The translations under genes were made by a program, and so were the position numbers. The notes beneath the pieces are model-generated. The model was not told the DNA's origin. It was given only the letters and a program-made list of their open reading frames with translations, and searched no databases. A stretch of 64,000 bases of DNA from Mycobacterium botniense. Its GTDB lineage: Bacteria > Actinomycetota > Actinomycetes > Mycobacteriales > Mycobacteriaceae. Below are positions 32,715 to 44,172 of the stretch, in pieces. The stretch lies in assembly GCF_010723305.1 (NCBI RefSeq), contig NZ_BLKW01000002.1, positions 744,001 through 808,000 on the forward strand. The letters are read 5' to 3'. Every line of letters begins with the position of its first letter. The stretch's first letter is position 1.

Positions 32715-32952
32715 AGCCGTGGTCCCTTCGTCCAGGTTTTTCGGGGGAATCCTGCAGTAACTCCCCCGTCAACGTACAACAACCCGGCACATCACCTCCG
32801 CGCCAAGGCGTCCCAGACCGTGTGCCCGTCCGGACTATTGCGGTTCGACCGACGCGCGGGCCGGGATCCGCAAAACGCGCCGAGTGTGCGGTTCGTTGAT
32901 CCGGCTGATGGCAAACCGCCACGACTGATGATCGCCGCAGCCTGCCTTGGCG

Positions 32953-32991
32953 ACGACAAACCCGATCCCGCGAAGGGATCGGGTTTGTCGT
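32953..32991 (-). terminator. Strong hairpin downstream of groEL2
   Basis: A perfect 17-bp stem (32953-32969 with 32975-32991) with a 5-nt loop GCGAA, starting 65 bp past the groEL2 stop. There is no U-tract, as is common for mycobacterial terminators. It would insulate the hemophore-like gene from groEL2 readthrough. Confidence 0.75.
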
Positions 32992-33055
32992 GAGCTAAGG
33001 ACTTCTGTTGGGTTGTCCCGTTTGCCCGCGCGCCGCAGCGCGCATTGCCGGCCGA

Positions 33056-34759
<1,704 letters not shown>

Positions 34760-34772
34760 TCACCGTCCCGAC

Positions 34773-34799
34773 CTAGCACTCACCGGTCGCGAGTGCCAA
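34773..34799. promoter_or_regulatory. CIRCE operator 1 (HrcA site)
   Basis: CTAGCACTC-N9-GAGTGCCAA, matching the TTAGCACTC-N9-GAGTGCTAA consensus with single mismatches in each arm. It lies 95 bp upstream of the groEL2 start. Confidence 0.85.
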
Positions 34800-34807
34800 C
34801 TGCATTC

Positions 34808-34834
34808 TTAGCACTCGGCCAGGGCGAGTGCAAG
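34808..34834. promoter_or_regulatory. CIRCE operator 2 (HrcA site)
   Basis: TTAGCACTC-N9-GAGTGCAAG; the left arm is perfect. Centred 35 bp from operator 1, so two HrcA dimers could bind side by side. Confidence 0.87.
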
Positions 34835-34919
34835 GCAACCGGGCAGCGGGATTGACTGATTGATTGGGCAGACTGCGATCACGTCGCTGGTTGCGCCACC
34901 GGATCCCGCGCCTGCCGCG

Positions 34920-36632
34920 TCAGGAAACGGGGGATCCCGGCACGGGATATGGCGGCTGGGTGACCGGGTTGGTGGGGCACCACGGGTTTTGCGGCACACC
35001 CACACACGGGTCGGGCATGCTCGGCTGTGGCGGTAACGGCATCATCTGGACCACCGTCTGCTTCGGGTAGTTCGTGAACGGGGTGGTCGGGCACGGGCCA
35101 AACTCCTGCGAGGCACACAGCAGCCCCACACCGAGGATGCTGGGCAGCGGTGCGCCGAAATCCGGGATCCCGCAGATGTTGTGCGGGAAGAACTGCAGAA
35201 GCGGCGGGGCGGTGGTGACCTGTTTGGTGCCGACCTGGATGCTCTTGGCGTTGACGGCCGCACCCGAGCTGTCGACGTTGCCGTGAAAGCAGTTGCCGGG
35301 AATGTGGAGGTTGGACATCTCCGCGAGGTCGCCGTTACTCGGGTTGCCGAAGGTGCCGTTGTCGCTCACCGTGTTGTTGGCGACCTCGTTGCCCCAGTCG
35401 TCGTAGTAGCAGAAATGCAGCACCCGGGCACCGACGCCGCCATGGCAGTTGGAGGAGTAGGACACGTAGGCGCGGGTGGAGACATCCGGAGCCAGCAGCA
35501 CGCCCCACGACCCGTTGTTGTAGATGGTGTTGTCGACGATGGTGTCGAACCGGCCCCCCGAGACCAGGACCCCGGTCCCGATGGGAACGTGGGCGGGTTC
35601 GCCGACAGCGGGCACGTTGGGGTTGTTGTTGTCGTGCACCGAGTTGTGCCAGAACACCCAGCACGAATGCGTCCCGGTCGGGCCGGTCCCGTTATTGGGG
35701 CACGAGCCGTCCTGGGGCGATGGCGGGTCGGCGTCGTTTTGGCTGTTGGTGGAGAACCCCGCTCTGTTGTTGTTGAACTCGGAGTACTGGATGACCAGAT
35801 TCCCGCCGGAGTTGGTTCCCGCATAGCCCTCGGCCGAGTTTTCGGCGTGGGCATGGTCGAGGATCGAGTTGCAGTTCGGGCAGGCGCCGATATAAAACGC
35901 CGAGTCGCTCTGGTTGTTGGCGTACACCTGCGTGAACAGTCCCGGCCCGTAGGTGTTGTTGGCGAAGAGCCCGTAGGTGGCCGTCGGCTGGCTGGCGCCG
36001 GCCCAATACGTCGAGGTCGCCGACAGGTACGCGCCGCGCCAACTTCCAATGTTGAATGTGCCGGTCTCATGGCCGCCGTTAAACCAGATCTCATTACCGC
36101 CCGCGCCAGCATTGGGTGCGGACAGGAAGTTGCAGACGGTCATGTTCTCGATGCTGACCCCGTTGACCTCGTAGACCTGGATACCCTGTCGCCCTTTGTT
36201 ACCCGGGCCGATGTTCTGGTCGGCCGGCGCGGAGCTGCACTGCGGCGCCCCCGGATTGGTGCCGTCGAGCACGACGGTGTTGCGGTCCATGCCGCGGATC
36301 CAGATGTTGGGCGTGGTCACCAGCACGGCACTCCCCGGTGTGGTATCAGGCAGCCCCGGGGGCACGCGATTGCCGGTCTCGTGATAGTCGCCGGGTCCAA
36401 TCAGTATCCAGTCCCCGGGTCGGGCGGCGTCGACTGCCGCCTGGATGCTCGAGAACTGCCCGGGAATCCCGTGATAAGTGCCGACACGCCACACCGCGGT
36501 CGCGGCGGTCGGAGCAGCCCCGGCCACACCCACACCGCCGACGACCAGCACGCACACTCCCCCCACGGCACCAGCGCGCCACCACCAGCGCATCGGCGTC
36601 ATGCTGGTGCGATACTTCTCGCGGGTCGGCAT
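34920..36632 (-). CDS. Secreted right-handed beta-helix protein
   Basis: 570 residues. A signal peptide (GAVGGVCVLVVGGVGVAGAAPTAATA) is followed by GQFSSIQAAVDAARPGDWILIGPGDYHE, the usual first coils of a parallel beta-helix. Asn/Gly-rich coils follow (NGVSIENMTVCNF; NLVIQYSEFNNNRAGFS; DTIVDNTIYNNGSWG). At least ten Cys residues suggest disulfides. The C terminus is a Pro-rich tail (about 35 residues). Beta-helix folds are typical of pectate lyases, glycan epimerases and adhesins; no catalytic set can be assigned. The ATG has GAGGA seven bases upstream, supplied by the last of three 17-bp tandem repeats. It is not at this place in M. tuberculosis as I remember it. Confidence 0.82.
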   Translation of the reverse strand: MPTREKYRTSMTPMRWWWRAGAVGGVCVLVVGGVGVAGAAPTAATAVWRVGTYHGIPGQFSSIQAAVDAARPGDWILIGPGDYHETGNRVPPGLPDTTPGSAVLVTTPNIWIRGMDRNTVVLDGTNPGAPQCSSAPADQNIGPGNKGRQGIQVYEVNGVSIENMTVCNFLSAPNAGAGGNEIWFNGGHETGTFNIGSWRGAYLSATSTYWAGASQPTATYGLFANNTYGPGLFTQVYANNQSDSAFYIGACPNCNSILDHAHAENSAEGYAGTNSGGNLVIQYSEFNNNRAGFSTNSQNDADPPSPQDGSCPNNGTGPTGTHSCWVFWHNSVHDNNNPNVPAVGEPAHVPIGTGVLVSGGRFDTIVDNTIYNNGSWGVLLAPDVSTRAYVSYSSNCHGGVGARVLHFCYYDDWGNEVANNTVSDNGTFGNPSNGDLAEMSNLHIPGNCFHGNVDSSGAAVNAKSIQVGTKQVTTAPPLLQFFPHNICGIPDFGAPLPSILGVGLLCASQEFGPCPTTPFTNYPKQTVVQMMPLPPQPSMPDPCVGVPQNPWCPTNPVTQPPYPVPGSPVS

Positions 36633-36635
36633 GCT

Positions 36636-36686
36636 CTATTCCTCGGTTGGCACTATTCCTCGGTTGGCGCTATTCCTTGGTTGGCA
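36636..36686 (-). repeat. Three tandem 17-bp repeats carrying Shine-Dalgarno cores
   Basis: Units at 36636-36652, 36653-36669 and 36670-36686 differ at only one or two positions. On the coding (minus) strand each reads like TGCCAACCGAGGAATAG; the outermost copy has AAGGA. The copy next to the gene gives the functional Shine-Dalgarno of the beta-helix gene. Confidence 0.85.
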
Positions 36687-36697
36687 CTCCTCGCTTG

Positions 36698-36724
36698 ACT
36701 GAAGTATGCTTCCGGCACTTCAGT
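36698..36724. promoter_or_regulatory. Inverted repeat upstream of beta-helix gene
   Basis: ACTGAAGT-N11-ACTTCAGT, perfect 8-bp arms, 66 bp upstream of the start and just outside the tandem repeats. Likely a regulator-binding site in the promoter of this gene. Confidence 0.5.
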
Positions 36725-37002
36725 AACGTCAGCAACGTTGATTAACTTTCGTCGCAGCGAGGACACGGCGCGGTTACCGTTTCGCCTCGATTGCGGCACC
36801 GGGCGGTGACTGCGGCGGGCAGGACCCGGGGTTCTGCTAGCCGTCGGGCCCCGCCGCCCATCCGCTCGGTGAGCGTGTGGCTCGCCGACGCTGAGGTCCC
36901 CTCCGCTCAGCCCGATCGCGCTGATCGACACCTGCGCAGCGTCAGAGCAGATTATGCTCAGCGCAGCAGGTCAGCGGTTTGCTATGTGGAAGGTGCCCAC
37001 CC
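36725..37002. other. Divergent promoter region
   Basis: About 280 bp between the divergent beta-helix and PGRS genes; no gene supported. GGAAGG near its right end is the ribosome site of the PGRS gene. Confidence 0.45.
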
Positions 37003-39225
37003 ATGGCAAAAAACTCCCACCGGCGGGGCTTTTCCGCTACGCGCGGTGTCAGACGATTTGCCGGAGCCGGCACCACAGCCGCCGGTGCGATGGCCGCAGC
37101 GGTGCTGGCCCCGGCGATTCCGCCGGCCGACGCCGATGTGCTCGATCTGATTCTCGACCCGCTGATCAGCATGGCGGCGGCCGGCTCCGGGATTCCCGAT
37201 GTGGTCGGGCCGGCCACCGATACGGCGGCCGCCGTCCCCGCATCCACGCTCTACCCGGTGGATTCGGCGCTGGTCTATACCGTCGGCGTCCTCAACAGCA
37301 CGGTTAACGGGCTGGTCCAGGAGTGGATCACCGGCCCGGTCGGCCAAGCGCTGGATCCGATTATCAACGCGCCCACGGTGTTTTTGTTTGGGCGGGATTT
37401 GATCGGCAACGGCATCAACGACTTCAGCGGGGCCAACGATTCACTATTCGGTGGTTCGGGGATTTTCGGCAATCTCAGCGATGGTGGCTTCCTTGCCGGA
37501 AACGGGGGAACCGGGACCACCGGGGTGACGGGGGTCGACGGCGGGGCCGGCGGGGTCGGCGGCTCGGCCGGACTGATCGGCGACGGTGGCACGGGCGGAG
37601 CCGGCGCTCCCGGTGCTCCGGGCGGAGACGGCGGCACCGGCGGACTGTTGCTGGGCAACGGTGGTAACGGCGGCGCCGGTGGTGCCGCCGCGGTCGACGG
37701 CGGCACCGGCGGCACCGGCGGTGACGGCGGAGCCGCTGGGTTGTTCGGCAACGGCGGTATCGGGGGGGCCGGCGGGGCCGGCGCGACGGGGACACCAGGT
37801 CCGGAAGGCACGCCCGGTGCTGACGGCGTCAGCGGTGTTCACGGCGGTGCGGGCGGGCCCGGCGGCAGCGGCGGAGCCGGCGGGACCGGAGGGACCGGAG
37901 GTCTCGGGGGACCCGGCGGTAACGGCGGGGCCGCCGGGTTGATTATCGGTGACGGCGGCACCGGCGGCACCGGCGGTAACGGCGGCGACGGCGGTGCCGG
38001 GGGCCTCGGCGGTACCGGGGGTGTGGGCGGAGCCGGATATGACGGTGGCAGCACCGCTGCCGGCGGCACCGGCGGGGCCGGCGGATATGGCGGGGCCGGC
38101 GGCACCGGCGGGGACGGCGGTAACGGCGGGGCCGGCGGCAACGGCGGGGCCGGCGGCCTATTCGGCAACACCGGGGCCGGCGGCGGCGGCGGTCACGGCG
38201 GATATGGCGGGGCCGGCGGGGACGGCGGGCTCGGCGGCACCGGCGGGGCCGGCGGGGCCGGCATCACCGCCGGAAATGGCGGGGGCGGCGGTCAGGGCGG
38301 AAACGCCGGGGCCGGGGGGGCCGGCGGCACCGGCGGGTCTGCGGGCCTGGGTACACCCATCGGCCACCTCGGCGGGAACGGTGCTGCCGGCGACAGCGGC
38401 AACGGTGGCGACGGCGGGGCCGGCGGGCTCGGCGGCGCCACCGCCGTGACCGGTGGTACTGGCGGCACCGGCGGTACCGGCGGGGCCGGCGGCGAAGGTG
38501 CCGCCGGCGGGCTCGGCGGCGAAGGTGGGGCCGGCGGCGAAGCAACCGGTAACGGCGGCACCGGCGGAACCGGCGGAAATGGCGGTGACGGGGGCACCGG
38601 CAGCGTCGTCGGCGGCGCCGGGGGCACCGGCGGAACCGGCGGCGACGCAACGGGCACTGGCGGCACCGGCGGCACCGGCGGAAATGGGGGCACCGGAGGC
38701 GTCGGCGACGTCAACGTCGCCGGCGCCGGCGGCACCGGAGGCGCCGGGGGTCAAGCGACCGGCATCGACGGCACCGGCGGACATGGCGGTAACGGCGGCA
38801 CCGGCGGCACCGGCGGGACGGCGGTCACCGGCGGGCTCGGCGGCACCGGCGGGGCCGGGGGCCAGGCGACCGGGACGGGCGGCACCGGTGGACATGGCGG
38901 TAACGGCGGCACCGGCGGCACCGGCGGCACCGGTACCACGCTCGGCGCCGACGGTGGTATGGGCGGTACCGGCGGCGTCGGCGGCACCGGTACCGCTGTC
39001 GGGGGTGACGGCGGCACCGGCGGCACCGGCGGCACCGGCGGTGCCGCCACCGAATCCAGCGGTATCGGCGGCACGGGCGGCACCGGCGGCACGGGTGGCC
39101 ACGGAGGCACCGGCAACGGCGTGGCCGGGGAGCCCGGCCAGGCCGGTCAGCCCGGAGTGACGCCCACCGACGCAACCGGCGGCGCCGGCGGGGACGGCGG
39201 GGCTGGCGGGACCGGGGGCAGCTAA
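37003..39225 (+). CDS. PE-less PGRS protein with signal peptide
   Basis: 740 residues. The N terminus has basic residues with an RRF motif, then [25 protein letters not shown], a Sec or possibly Tat signal peptide with an AxA-like site. No PE domain is present. A linker with [19 protein letters not shown] and DLIGNG (about residues 105-140) resembles the linker of the GH5-PGRS protein at 1.2 kb. From about residue 165 to the end it is GGAGG/GGTGG PGRS repeat with little variation. The ATG at 37003 is supported by GGAAGG about eight bases upstream. PGRS proteins are surface or secreted proteins of slow-growing mycobacteria; the role of this one is unknown. Confidence 0.87.
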   Translation: MAKNSHRRGFSATRGVRRFAGAGTTAAGAMAAAVLAPAIPPADADVLDLILDPLISMAAAGSGIPDVVGPATDTAAAVPASTLYPVDSALVYTVGVLNSTVNGLVQEWITGPVGQALDPIINAPTVFLFGRDLIGNGINDFSGANDSLFGGSGIFGNLSDGGFLAGNGGTGTTGVTGVDGGAGGVGGSAGLIGDGGTGGAGAPGAPGGDGGTGGLLLGNGGNGGAGGAAAVDGGTGGTGGDGGAAGLFGNGGIGGAGGAGATGTPGPEGTPGADGVSGVHGGAGGPGGSGGAGGTGGTGGLGGPGGNGGAAGLIIGDGGTGGTGGNGGDGGAGGLGGTGGVGGAGYDGGSTAAGGTGGAGGYGGAGGTGGDGGNGGAGGNGGAGGLFGNTGAGGGGGHGGYGGAGGDGGLGGTGGAGGAGITAGNGGGGGQGGNAGAGGAGGTGGSAGLGTPIGHLGGNGAAGDSGNGGDGGAGGLGGATAVTGGTGGTGGTGGAGGEGAAGGLGGEGGAGGEATGNGGTGGTGGNGGDGGTGSVVGGAGGTGGTGGDATGTGGTGGTGGNGGTGGVGDVNVAGAGGTGGAGGQATGIDGTGGHGGNGGTGGTGGTAVTGGLGGTGGAGGQATGTGGTGGHGGNGGTGGTGGTGTTLGADGGMGGTGGVGGTGTAVGGDGGTGGTGGTGGAATESSGIGGTGGTGGTGGHGGTGNGVAGEPGQAGQPGVTPTDATGGAGGDGGAGGTGGS

Positions 39226-39394
39226 AGCCCCGTCGTGGGCGGTCACGTCTGGCCTTGCGCGGCAGGGCGGGGCTGCAGCGCGGACCTGCACGGGGCGGGT
39301 GACGATGCGCACCGGCGCACACCAAAAACCCGGCCTCCCCCAGTGAACGTCGGCTCCTACCTCGCGGCCGGGCCGGTGGGTATCGTTTCCCGCG

Positions 39395-40318
39395 ATGAGT
39401 TCCGACGGCAAGTGGACCGCAGCGGACGTCCCGGATCAGAGCGGGCGCGTAGCGGTTGTGACCGGTTCTAACACTGGTATCGGCTACCACACGGCCGCGG
39501 TGCTCGCCCACCGGGGCGCGCATGTCGTGCTGGCGGTGCGCGATCTGGAGAAGGGCAACGCCGCCCTTGCGCGCATCAAGGCCGTCAACCCCCAGGCCGA
39601 TGTCACGCTGCAGAAACTCGACTTGAGCGCCCTGGACTCGGTGCGCACCGCCGCCGACGCGCTGCGCTCGGCGTACCCGCGTATCGACTTGCTGATCAAT
39701 AACGCCGGCGTGATGTGGACGCCCAAACAGGTGACCACCGACGGTTTCGAGTTACAGTTCGGCACCAACCACCTCGGTCATTTCGCGTTGACCGGTCTGC
39801 TGCTCGACCGGCTGCTGCCGGTGCGCGGGTCGCGCGTGGTGACGGTCAGCAGCCAGGCGCACCGGATCCGGGCACGCATCCACTTCGATGATCTGCACTG
39901 GGAACGCCGCTACGACCGGATCGCCGCCTACGGGCAATCCAAACTGGCCAACCTGTTGTTCACCTACGAGCTGCAGCGTCGACTGGCGGCGCAGGCCATG
40001 AACACCATCGCCGTCGCCGCGCACCCCGGCGGCTCCAACACCGAGCTAACCCGCAACCTGCCCGCCATCGTCAAGCCCGCGGTGACGGTGCTGGGCCCGC
40101 TGCTGTTCCAGAGCGCGGCGAGGGGTGCCTTGCCGACGCTGCGGGCTGCCACCGACCAGTCCGTGCAGGGCGGGCAGTATTACGGCCCCGACGGGCTCGG
40201 CGAGCAGCGCGGCCACCCCAAGCTCGTCGAGTCCAGCGCCCAGTCGCATGACGCGGAGTTGCAACGGCGGCTGTGGGCGGTTTCCGAAGAACTCACCGGC
40301 GTGACATTCCCGGTCTGA
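39395..40318 (+). CDS. Short-chain dehydrogenase/reductase (Rv0439c-like)
   Basis: 307 residues. The N-terminal Rossmann motif is TGSNTGIGYHTA (TGxxxGIG), with NNAG in the middle and catalytic Ser/Tyr/Lys in TVSSQAH and YGQSKLAN. It belongs to the retinol-dehydrogenase-like classical SDRs, probably NADP-dependent; the substrate is unknown. The ATG is eight bases after TATCGT (39381-39386). It precedes moeA2 by 32 bp on the same strand as in M. tuberculosis, although moeA2 appears to have its own promoter. Confidence 0.93.
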   Translation: MSSDGKWTAADVPDQSGRVAVVTGSNTGIGYHTAAVLAHRGAHVVLAVRDLEKGNAALARIKAVNPQADVTLQKLDLSALDSVRTAADALRSAYPRIDLLINNAGVMWTPKQVTTDGFELQFGTNHLGHFALTGLLLDRLLPVRGSRVVTVSSQAHRIRARIHFDDLHWERRYDRIAAYGQSKLANLLFTYELQRRLAAQAMNTIAVAAHPGGSNTELTRNLPAIVKPAVTVLGPLLFQSAARGALPTLRAATDQSVQGGQYYGPDGLGEQRGHPKLVESSAQSHDAELQRRLWAVSEELTGVTFPV

Positions 40319-40350
40319 ATACGCGCCGCGTCTCGGCCGATAATGGCGGG

Positions 40351-41565
40351 ATGCGTTCGGTTGAGCAACACCAACGCGCGGTCGCCGAGCTGATCACCGC
40401 GCATGCACCCGCCGCGACGCCGCTTACCGACGCACACGGTCTGGTGTTGGCGCGCGACGTGACCGCGCCGGTACCGCTGCCGGTGTTCGACAACTCCGCG
40501 ATGGACGGTTACGCGGTGCGGGCCCAAGACGTCGTCTCGGCGACCACTGAGCGGCCGGTGACCCTGCCGGTTGCCGACGACATTCCCGCGGGACGCACTG
40601 ACATTCCCACGCTTAAACCGGGTACCGCGCACCGAATCATGACCGGGGCGCCGCTGCCGGTCGGGGCGACGGCGGTGGTTCCGGTCGAAGACACCGACGG
40701 GCGGACTGACACCGTGTCCATTCGGGTCCCCGCCGCCGCGGGCCGGCACATCCGCCACGCCGGTGAGGACGTTCCCGCGGGCACCACGGTGCTGCGCGCC
40801 GGGCAGGTCATCACCCCGGCCATGCTGGGCCTGGCCGCCGCGCTGGGATTAGCCGAGCTGACGGTGATTCCCCGTCAGCGGGTACTGGTGATCTCCACCG
40901 GATCGGAGCTGGTGCCGCCAGGCGCCCCGCTGCGGCCCGGGCAAATTTATGAGTCGAACTCGGTCATGCTGGCCGCCGCTGTGCGCGACGCGGGTGCGGC
41001 GGTGGTCGCCACGCCGACCGCCGGTGACGACGTCGCCCAGTTTGCCGCGGTGCTCGACCGATACGCCGCAGATGCCGACCTGATCATTACCAGCGGCGGT
41101 GTCAGCGCGGGCGCCTACGAGGTGGTCAAGGATACCTTCGGCCGCAGCGGCGACCGCGGGGTGGAGTTCGTCAAAGTGGCGATGCAACCAGGGATGCCCC
41201 AAGGTATCGGGCAGGTGGCCGGCACCCCGATCGTCACACTGCCCGGCAACCCGGTCAGCGCACTGGTGTCGTTCGAGGTGTTCATCCGGCCGGCGCTGCG
41301 GCGCGCCATGGGATTACCGGACCCGCAGCGGCCCCGGCGGACCGCGACGCTGACCGAGACGCTGAGCTCGCCGCGCGGGAAACGCCAGTTCCGGCGCGGC
41401 CTGTTTGACCCCGCCACCGGTACGGTCAGCGGTTACGGGCCACCAGGGTCACACCATCTGCGCTACCTGGCCACCGCAAACTGCTTGCTCGACATACCCG
41501 AGGATGTCCTGGAGGTGCCCGCCGGAACACAACTGCAGATCTGGGATCTGGGCTCCGTAAGATGA
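40351..41565 (+). CDS. moeA2: Molybdopterin molybdenumtransferase MoeA2
   Basis: 404 residues. MoeA domains are recognisable: [20 protein letters not shown] N-terminal ([16 protein letters not shown]), [16 protein letters not shown], the MoCF domain with [10 protein letters not shown] and [15 protein letters not shown], and a C-terminal beta domain. It inserts molybdate into adenylylated molybdopterin. The start at 40351 follows GATAAT by six bases; earlier in-frame codons lie in the SDR gene. It is followed by psd four bases after its stop. Confidence 0.93.
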   Translation: MRSVEQHQRAVAELITAHAPAATPLTDAHGLVLARDVTAPVPLPVFDNSAMDGYAVRAQDVVSATTERPVTLPVADDIPAGRTDIPTLKPGTAHRIMTGAPLPVGATAVVPVEDTDGRTDTVSIRVPAAAGRHIRHAGEDVPAGTTVLRAGQVITPAMLGLAAALGLAELTVIPRQRVLVISTGSELVPPGAPLRPGQIYESNSVMLAAAVRDAGAAVVATPTAGDDVAQFAAVLDRYAADADLIITSGGVSAGAYEVVKDTFGRSGDRGVEFVKVAMQPGMPQGIGQVAGTPIVTLPGNPVSALVSFEVFIRPALRRAMGLPDPQRPRRTATLTETLSSPRGKRQFRRGLFDPATGTVSGYGPPGSHHLRYLATANCLLDIPEDVLEVPAGTQLQIWDLGSVR

Positions 41566-41569
41566 CCGC

Positions 41570-42295
41570 GTGGCACGACGCCTCCGCCCCGCGGTTGCGG
41601 ATCTGAGCCGAGCGCCGCGGGACAGCCGCCAGCGCCTGCTGGGGCTGGCGCGGTTGGCCGTCCCGCCGATACATCCGGCTGGGATGCCCTTCATCATGGC
41701 CGGTCTGGCCGTGGCCGCCGCCGGGCGCAACCACCGGCGGCTGCGGCAGGTGGGCCTGCTGGCGGCGGGGGCCTGCGCCGGCTTCTTCCGCCACCCACCG
41801 CGGGTCCCGCCCACCCGAGCCGGTGTCGTCGTCGCACCGGCGGACGGGGTGATCTGCCGCGTCGACTCCGCGCCCCCGCCGGCCGAAGTGGCGCTGCCCG
41901 ACGCGCCGCGGCCGCGGGTCAGCATCTTCCTGTCGCTGCTGGACGCGCACGTGCAGCGAGCCCCGGTCGGCGGTGAAGTGATCACCGTAGAGCATCGGCC
42001 GGGCCGCTTCGGCCCGGCCGATCTGGGCGCCGCCAGTGACCATAACGAGCGCACCAGCATGCACATCCGCACGGAGACCGGCGCCGACGTCGTCGTGGTC
42101 CAGATTGCCGGGTTGCTGGCGCGCCGCATCGTCTGCGATGCGCGTACCGGCGACAGGCTGTCGGTCGGTGACACCTATGGGCTGATCCGGTTCGGCTCGC
42201 GGCTGGACACCTATTTGCCGGTCGGCGCACAGGTGCTGGTCACCGAGGGGCAACGCGCACTCGCCGGCGAAACTGTGCTGGCCGAGCTGCGATGA
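41570..42295 (+). CDS. psd: Phosphatidylserine decarboxylase
   Basis: 241 residues. [41 protein letters not shown] and the C-terminal LIRFGSRLD are typical; the GS within RFGS is the predicted self-cleavage site that generates the pyruvoyl prosthetic group. It converts phosphatidylserine to phosphatidylethanolamine. The GTG lies four bases after the moeA2 stop, and the end overlaps pssA by four bases, so psd and pssA are co-translated, matching consecutive steps. Confidence 0.95.
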   Translation: MARRLRPAVADLSRAPRDSRQRLLGLARLAVPPIHPAGMPFIMAGLAVAAAGRNHRRLRQVGLLAAGACAGFFRHPPRVPPTRAGVVVAPADGVICRVDSAPPPAEVALPDAPRPRVSIFLSLLDAHVQRAPVGGEVITVEHRPGRFGPADLGAASDHNERTSMHIRTETGADVVVVQIAGLLARRIVCDARTGDRLSVGDTYGLIRFGSRLDTYLPVGAQVLVTEGQRALAGETVLAELR

Positions 42296-43146
42296 CCACC
42301 TGGGCCCGTGGGAGGCGGGCAGTCAACCTGCGCATTCTGCCCAGTTCGATGAGCGTACTGGCAATCTGCGCGGGTCTCACCTCGATCAGGTTCGCGCTGG
42401 AACACCAGCCGCACGCCGCCATTGCGCTGATCGCCGCTGCCGCCATCCTCGACGGGCTGGACGGACGGGTGGCCCGCATCTTGGATGCCCAGACGCGGAT
42501 GGGCGAAGAGATCGACTCGCTGGCCGACGCGGTGAACTTCGGGGTGGCGCCCGCGATGGTGGTCTATGTGTCGATGTTGTCCACCTCGCGGACCGGGTGG
42601 GTGGCGGTGCTGCTGTACGCGGTCTGCATTGTGCTGCGGCTGGCGCGGTTCAACGCGTTACTCGGCGATGCCAACCTGCCCGCCTACGAGCGAGAATTCT
42701 TCGTGGGCATGCCTGCCCCGGCGGCCGCCATCGCCGCGCTCGGCCCGCTGGCCGCCACACTACAGTTCGGCCAGGGCTGGTGGACCACGCCGGGGTTGGT
42801 CTGCGCCTGGCTGCTGGGCTGTTCGATGCTGGTGGTCAGCCGCATCCCGATGAAAAAGATGCACACCGTCTCGGTGCCGCCGAACCTGGCGGCGCTATTG
42901 CTGGCGGTCTTGGCCATCGTCGCGGCGGCCGCGGTCGTTGCACCCTACGTTTTGCTCATGGCGGGTATCGCCGCCTACCTGTGTCACATCCCGTTCGCTG
43001 TGCGCAGCCACCGTTGGCTGGTTGAGCATCCCGAGGCCCGGGGCGAGAAATCCACACAACGCCGTGCCGTGCGGCGCGCGAGCCGCCGCGCGCAACCTCA
43101 CCGCCGGTCGGTGGCCCGGCTGGGGCTGCGCAAGCCGGGTGTCTGA
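42292..43146 (+). CDS. pssA: CDP-diacylglycerol-serine O-phosphatidyltransferase
   Basis: 284 residues, multi-pass membrane protein. The CDP-alcohol phosphatidyltransferase signature is present as [26 protein letters not shown], with all Asp residues. It makes phosphatidylserine from CDP-diacylglycerol and serine; Psd then decarboxylates it. Its ATG overlaps the psd stop (ATGA). The C terminus is very basic ([18 protein letters not shown]). Confidence 0.95.
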   Translation: MTTWARGRRAVNLRILPSSMSVLAICAGLTSIRFALEHQPHAAIALIAAAAILDGLDGRVARILDAQTRMGEEIDSLADAVNFGVAPAMVVYVSMLSTSRTGWVAVLLYAVCIVLRLARFNALLGDANLPAYEREFFVGMPAPAAAIAALGPLAATLQFGQGWWTTPGLVCAWLLGCSMLVVSRIPMKKMHTVSVPPNLAALLLAVLAIVAAAAVVAPYVLLMAGIAAYLCHIPFAVRSHRWLVEHPEARGEKSTQRRAVRRASRRAQPHRRSVARLGLRKPGV

Positions 43147-43380
43147 GATGGCGGTGCACCGTGAGATCGCCAACCGCGCAACAGGTTTGCTGTCAACGAG
43201 CGGACTGCCCGGGTGGGTGAGGCGGCGTTGCGGGCCGGGCCGCAAGGCTCACCCGTCGCGTCGCGGCTGTGGCGCTTATCACTACGGCCGTGCTGGCGCA
43301 TTGGGTCGAATCACCCGCAGATCGGGAACACCACGGGGTAAGTCCCCGTCGGCGGCGGCCGAACACCGACCAGCACCGAA
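43147..43380. other. Gap where Rv0435c would be expected
   Basis: 234 bp with no supported gene. In M. tuberculosis a large AAA ATPase gene (Rv0435c) follows pssA; I see no trace of it here. An ORF starting ATGGCGGTGCAC just after pssA has no family resemblance. Confidence 0.4.
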
Positions 43381-44172
43381 GTGAGCAACGCCATGGCGAC
43401 CACGGATCACCACGACATCACCGGCACTGCGGGTGCGGCGGCGCTCAATCGGGCGTTCCAGCGGGCCACCGAGACCACGTCCGAGTGTCCGCTCTTCACC
43501 GATCCGTACGCCCCGATGTTTGTCGATGCGGCGATCCAGCGCGGCTGGCGCCCACCCTCCGGGGAATTGGCCGAGCGGCTGCGCGCCCTGTCGGACTACA
43601 CCGCGGCACGGACGAAGTATTGTGACGAGTTCCTCATCGCCGCAGGGGCTGTCGCGATCACACAAGCGGTGCTTGTGGGCTCGGGTCTGGACGCTCGCGC
43701 CTGGCGGCTCCCGTGGCTTGCTGACAGCGTGGTCTTTGACATCGACTGTCCGGAAATCTTGGAATTCAAACGCGCGACGCTGACCGCCTGCCGGGCTCAA
43801 CCCGCCGCCAGATATGTCGGTGTCCCGATCGACCCCCAGTCGGACTGGTCCGCAGGCTTGCGCGGCGCCGGTTTCGATCCATCGCTACCCACCGCCTGGT
43901 GCACCGAGGAGCTGCTGGCACGGCTGCCTCCCGACGCGCTGGGCTCGCTGCTGGACCGCATCCGAAGCCTCAGCGCCCCCAGCAGCCGGGTAGCTGTCGA
44001 GGCGTTACCCGACCAGCGTGCCGGCCTCGTCGACCGGCTGCGGCAGCAAGGCTGGGCGGTCACCGTGACCCCGATCACCGAGCTGCTGGTCCGCTACCGG
44101 CGGGTGGCGCGCGAGGGTGTCGACCACGCGAGCGCGCCGAGCGTGTTGGTCGAGGGCCGGTTGCGCGGTTAA
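43381..44172 (+). CDS. SAM-dependent methyltransferase, LCM-like family
   Basis: 263 residues, or 259 from the ATG at 43393. It contains FTDPYAPMFVD, YTAARTKYCDEFLIAA, then motif I QAVLVGSGLDARAWRLPW and VFDIDCPEILEFKRATL. This is the pattern of the putative SAM-dependent methyltransferases related to leucine carboxyl methyltransferase that are expanded in mycobacteria. Some members O-methylate polyketides or lipids; no substrate is known here. It ends tail to tail with the Rv0434-like gene, overlapping by three bases. It occupies the place of the Rv0435c ATPase gene. Confidence 0.92.
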   Translation: MSNAMATTDHHDITGTAGAAALNRAFQRATETTSECPLFTDPYAPMFVDAAIQRGWRPPSGELAERLRALSDYTAARTKYCDEFLIAAGAVAITQAVLVGSGLDARAWRLPWLADSVVFDIDCPEILEFKRATLTACRAQPAARYVGVPIDPQSDWSAGLRGAGFDPSLPTAWCTEELLARLPPDALGSLLDRIRSLSAPSSRVAVEALPDQRAGLVDRLRQQGWAVTVTPITELLVRYRRVAREGVDHASAPSVLVEGRLRG

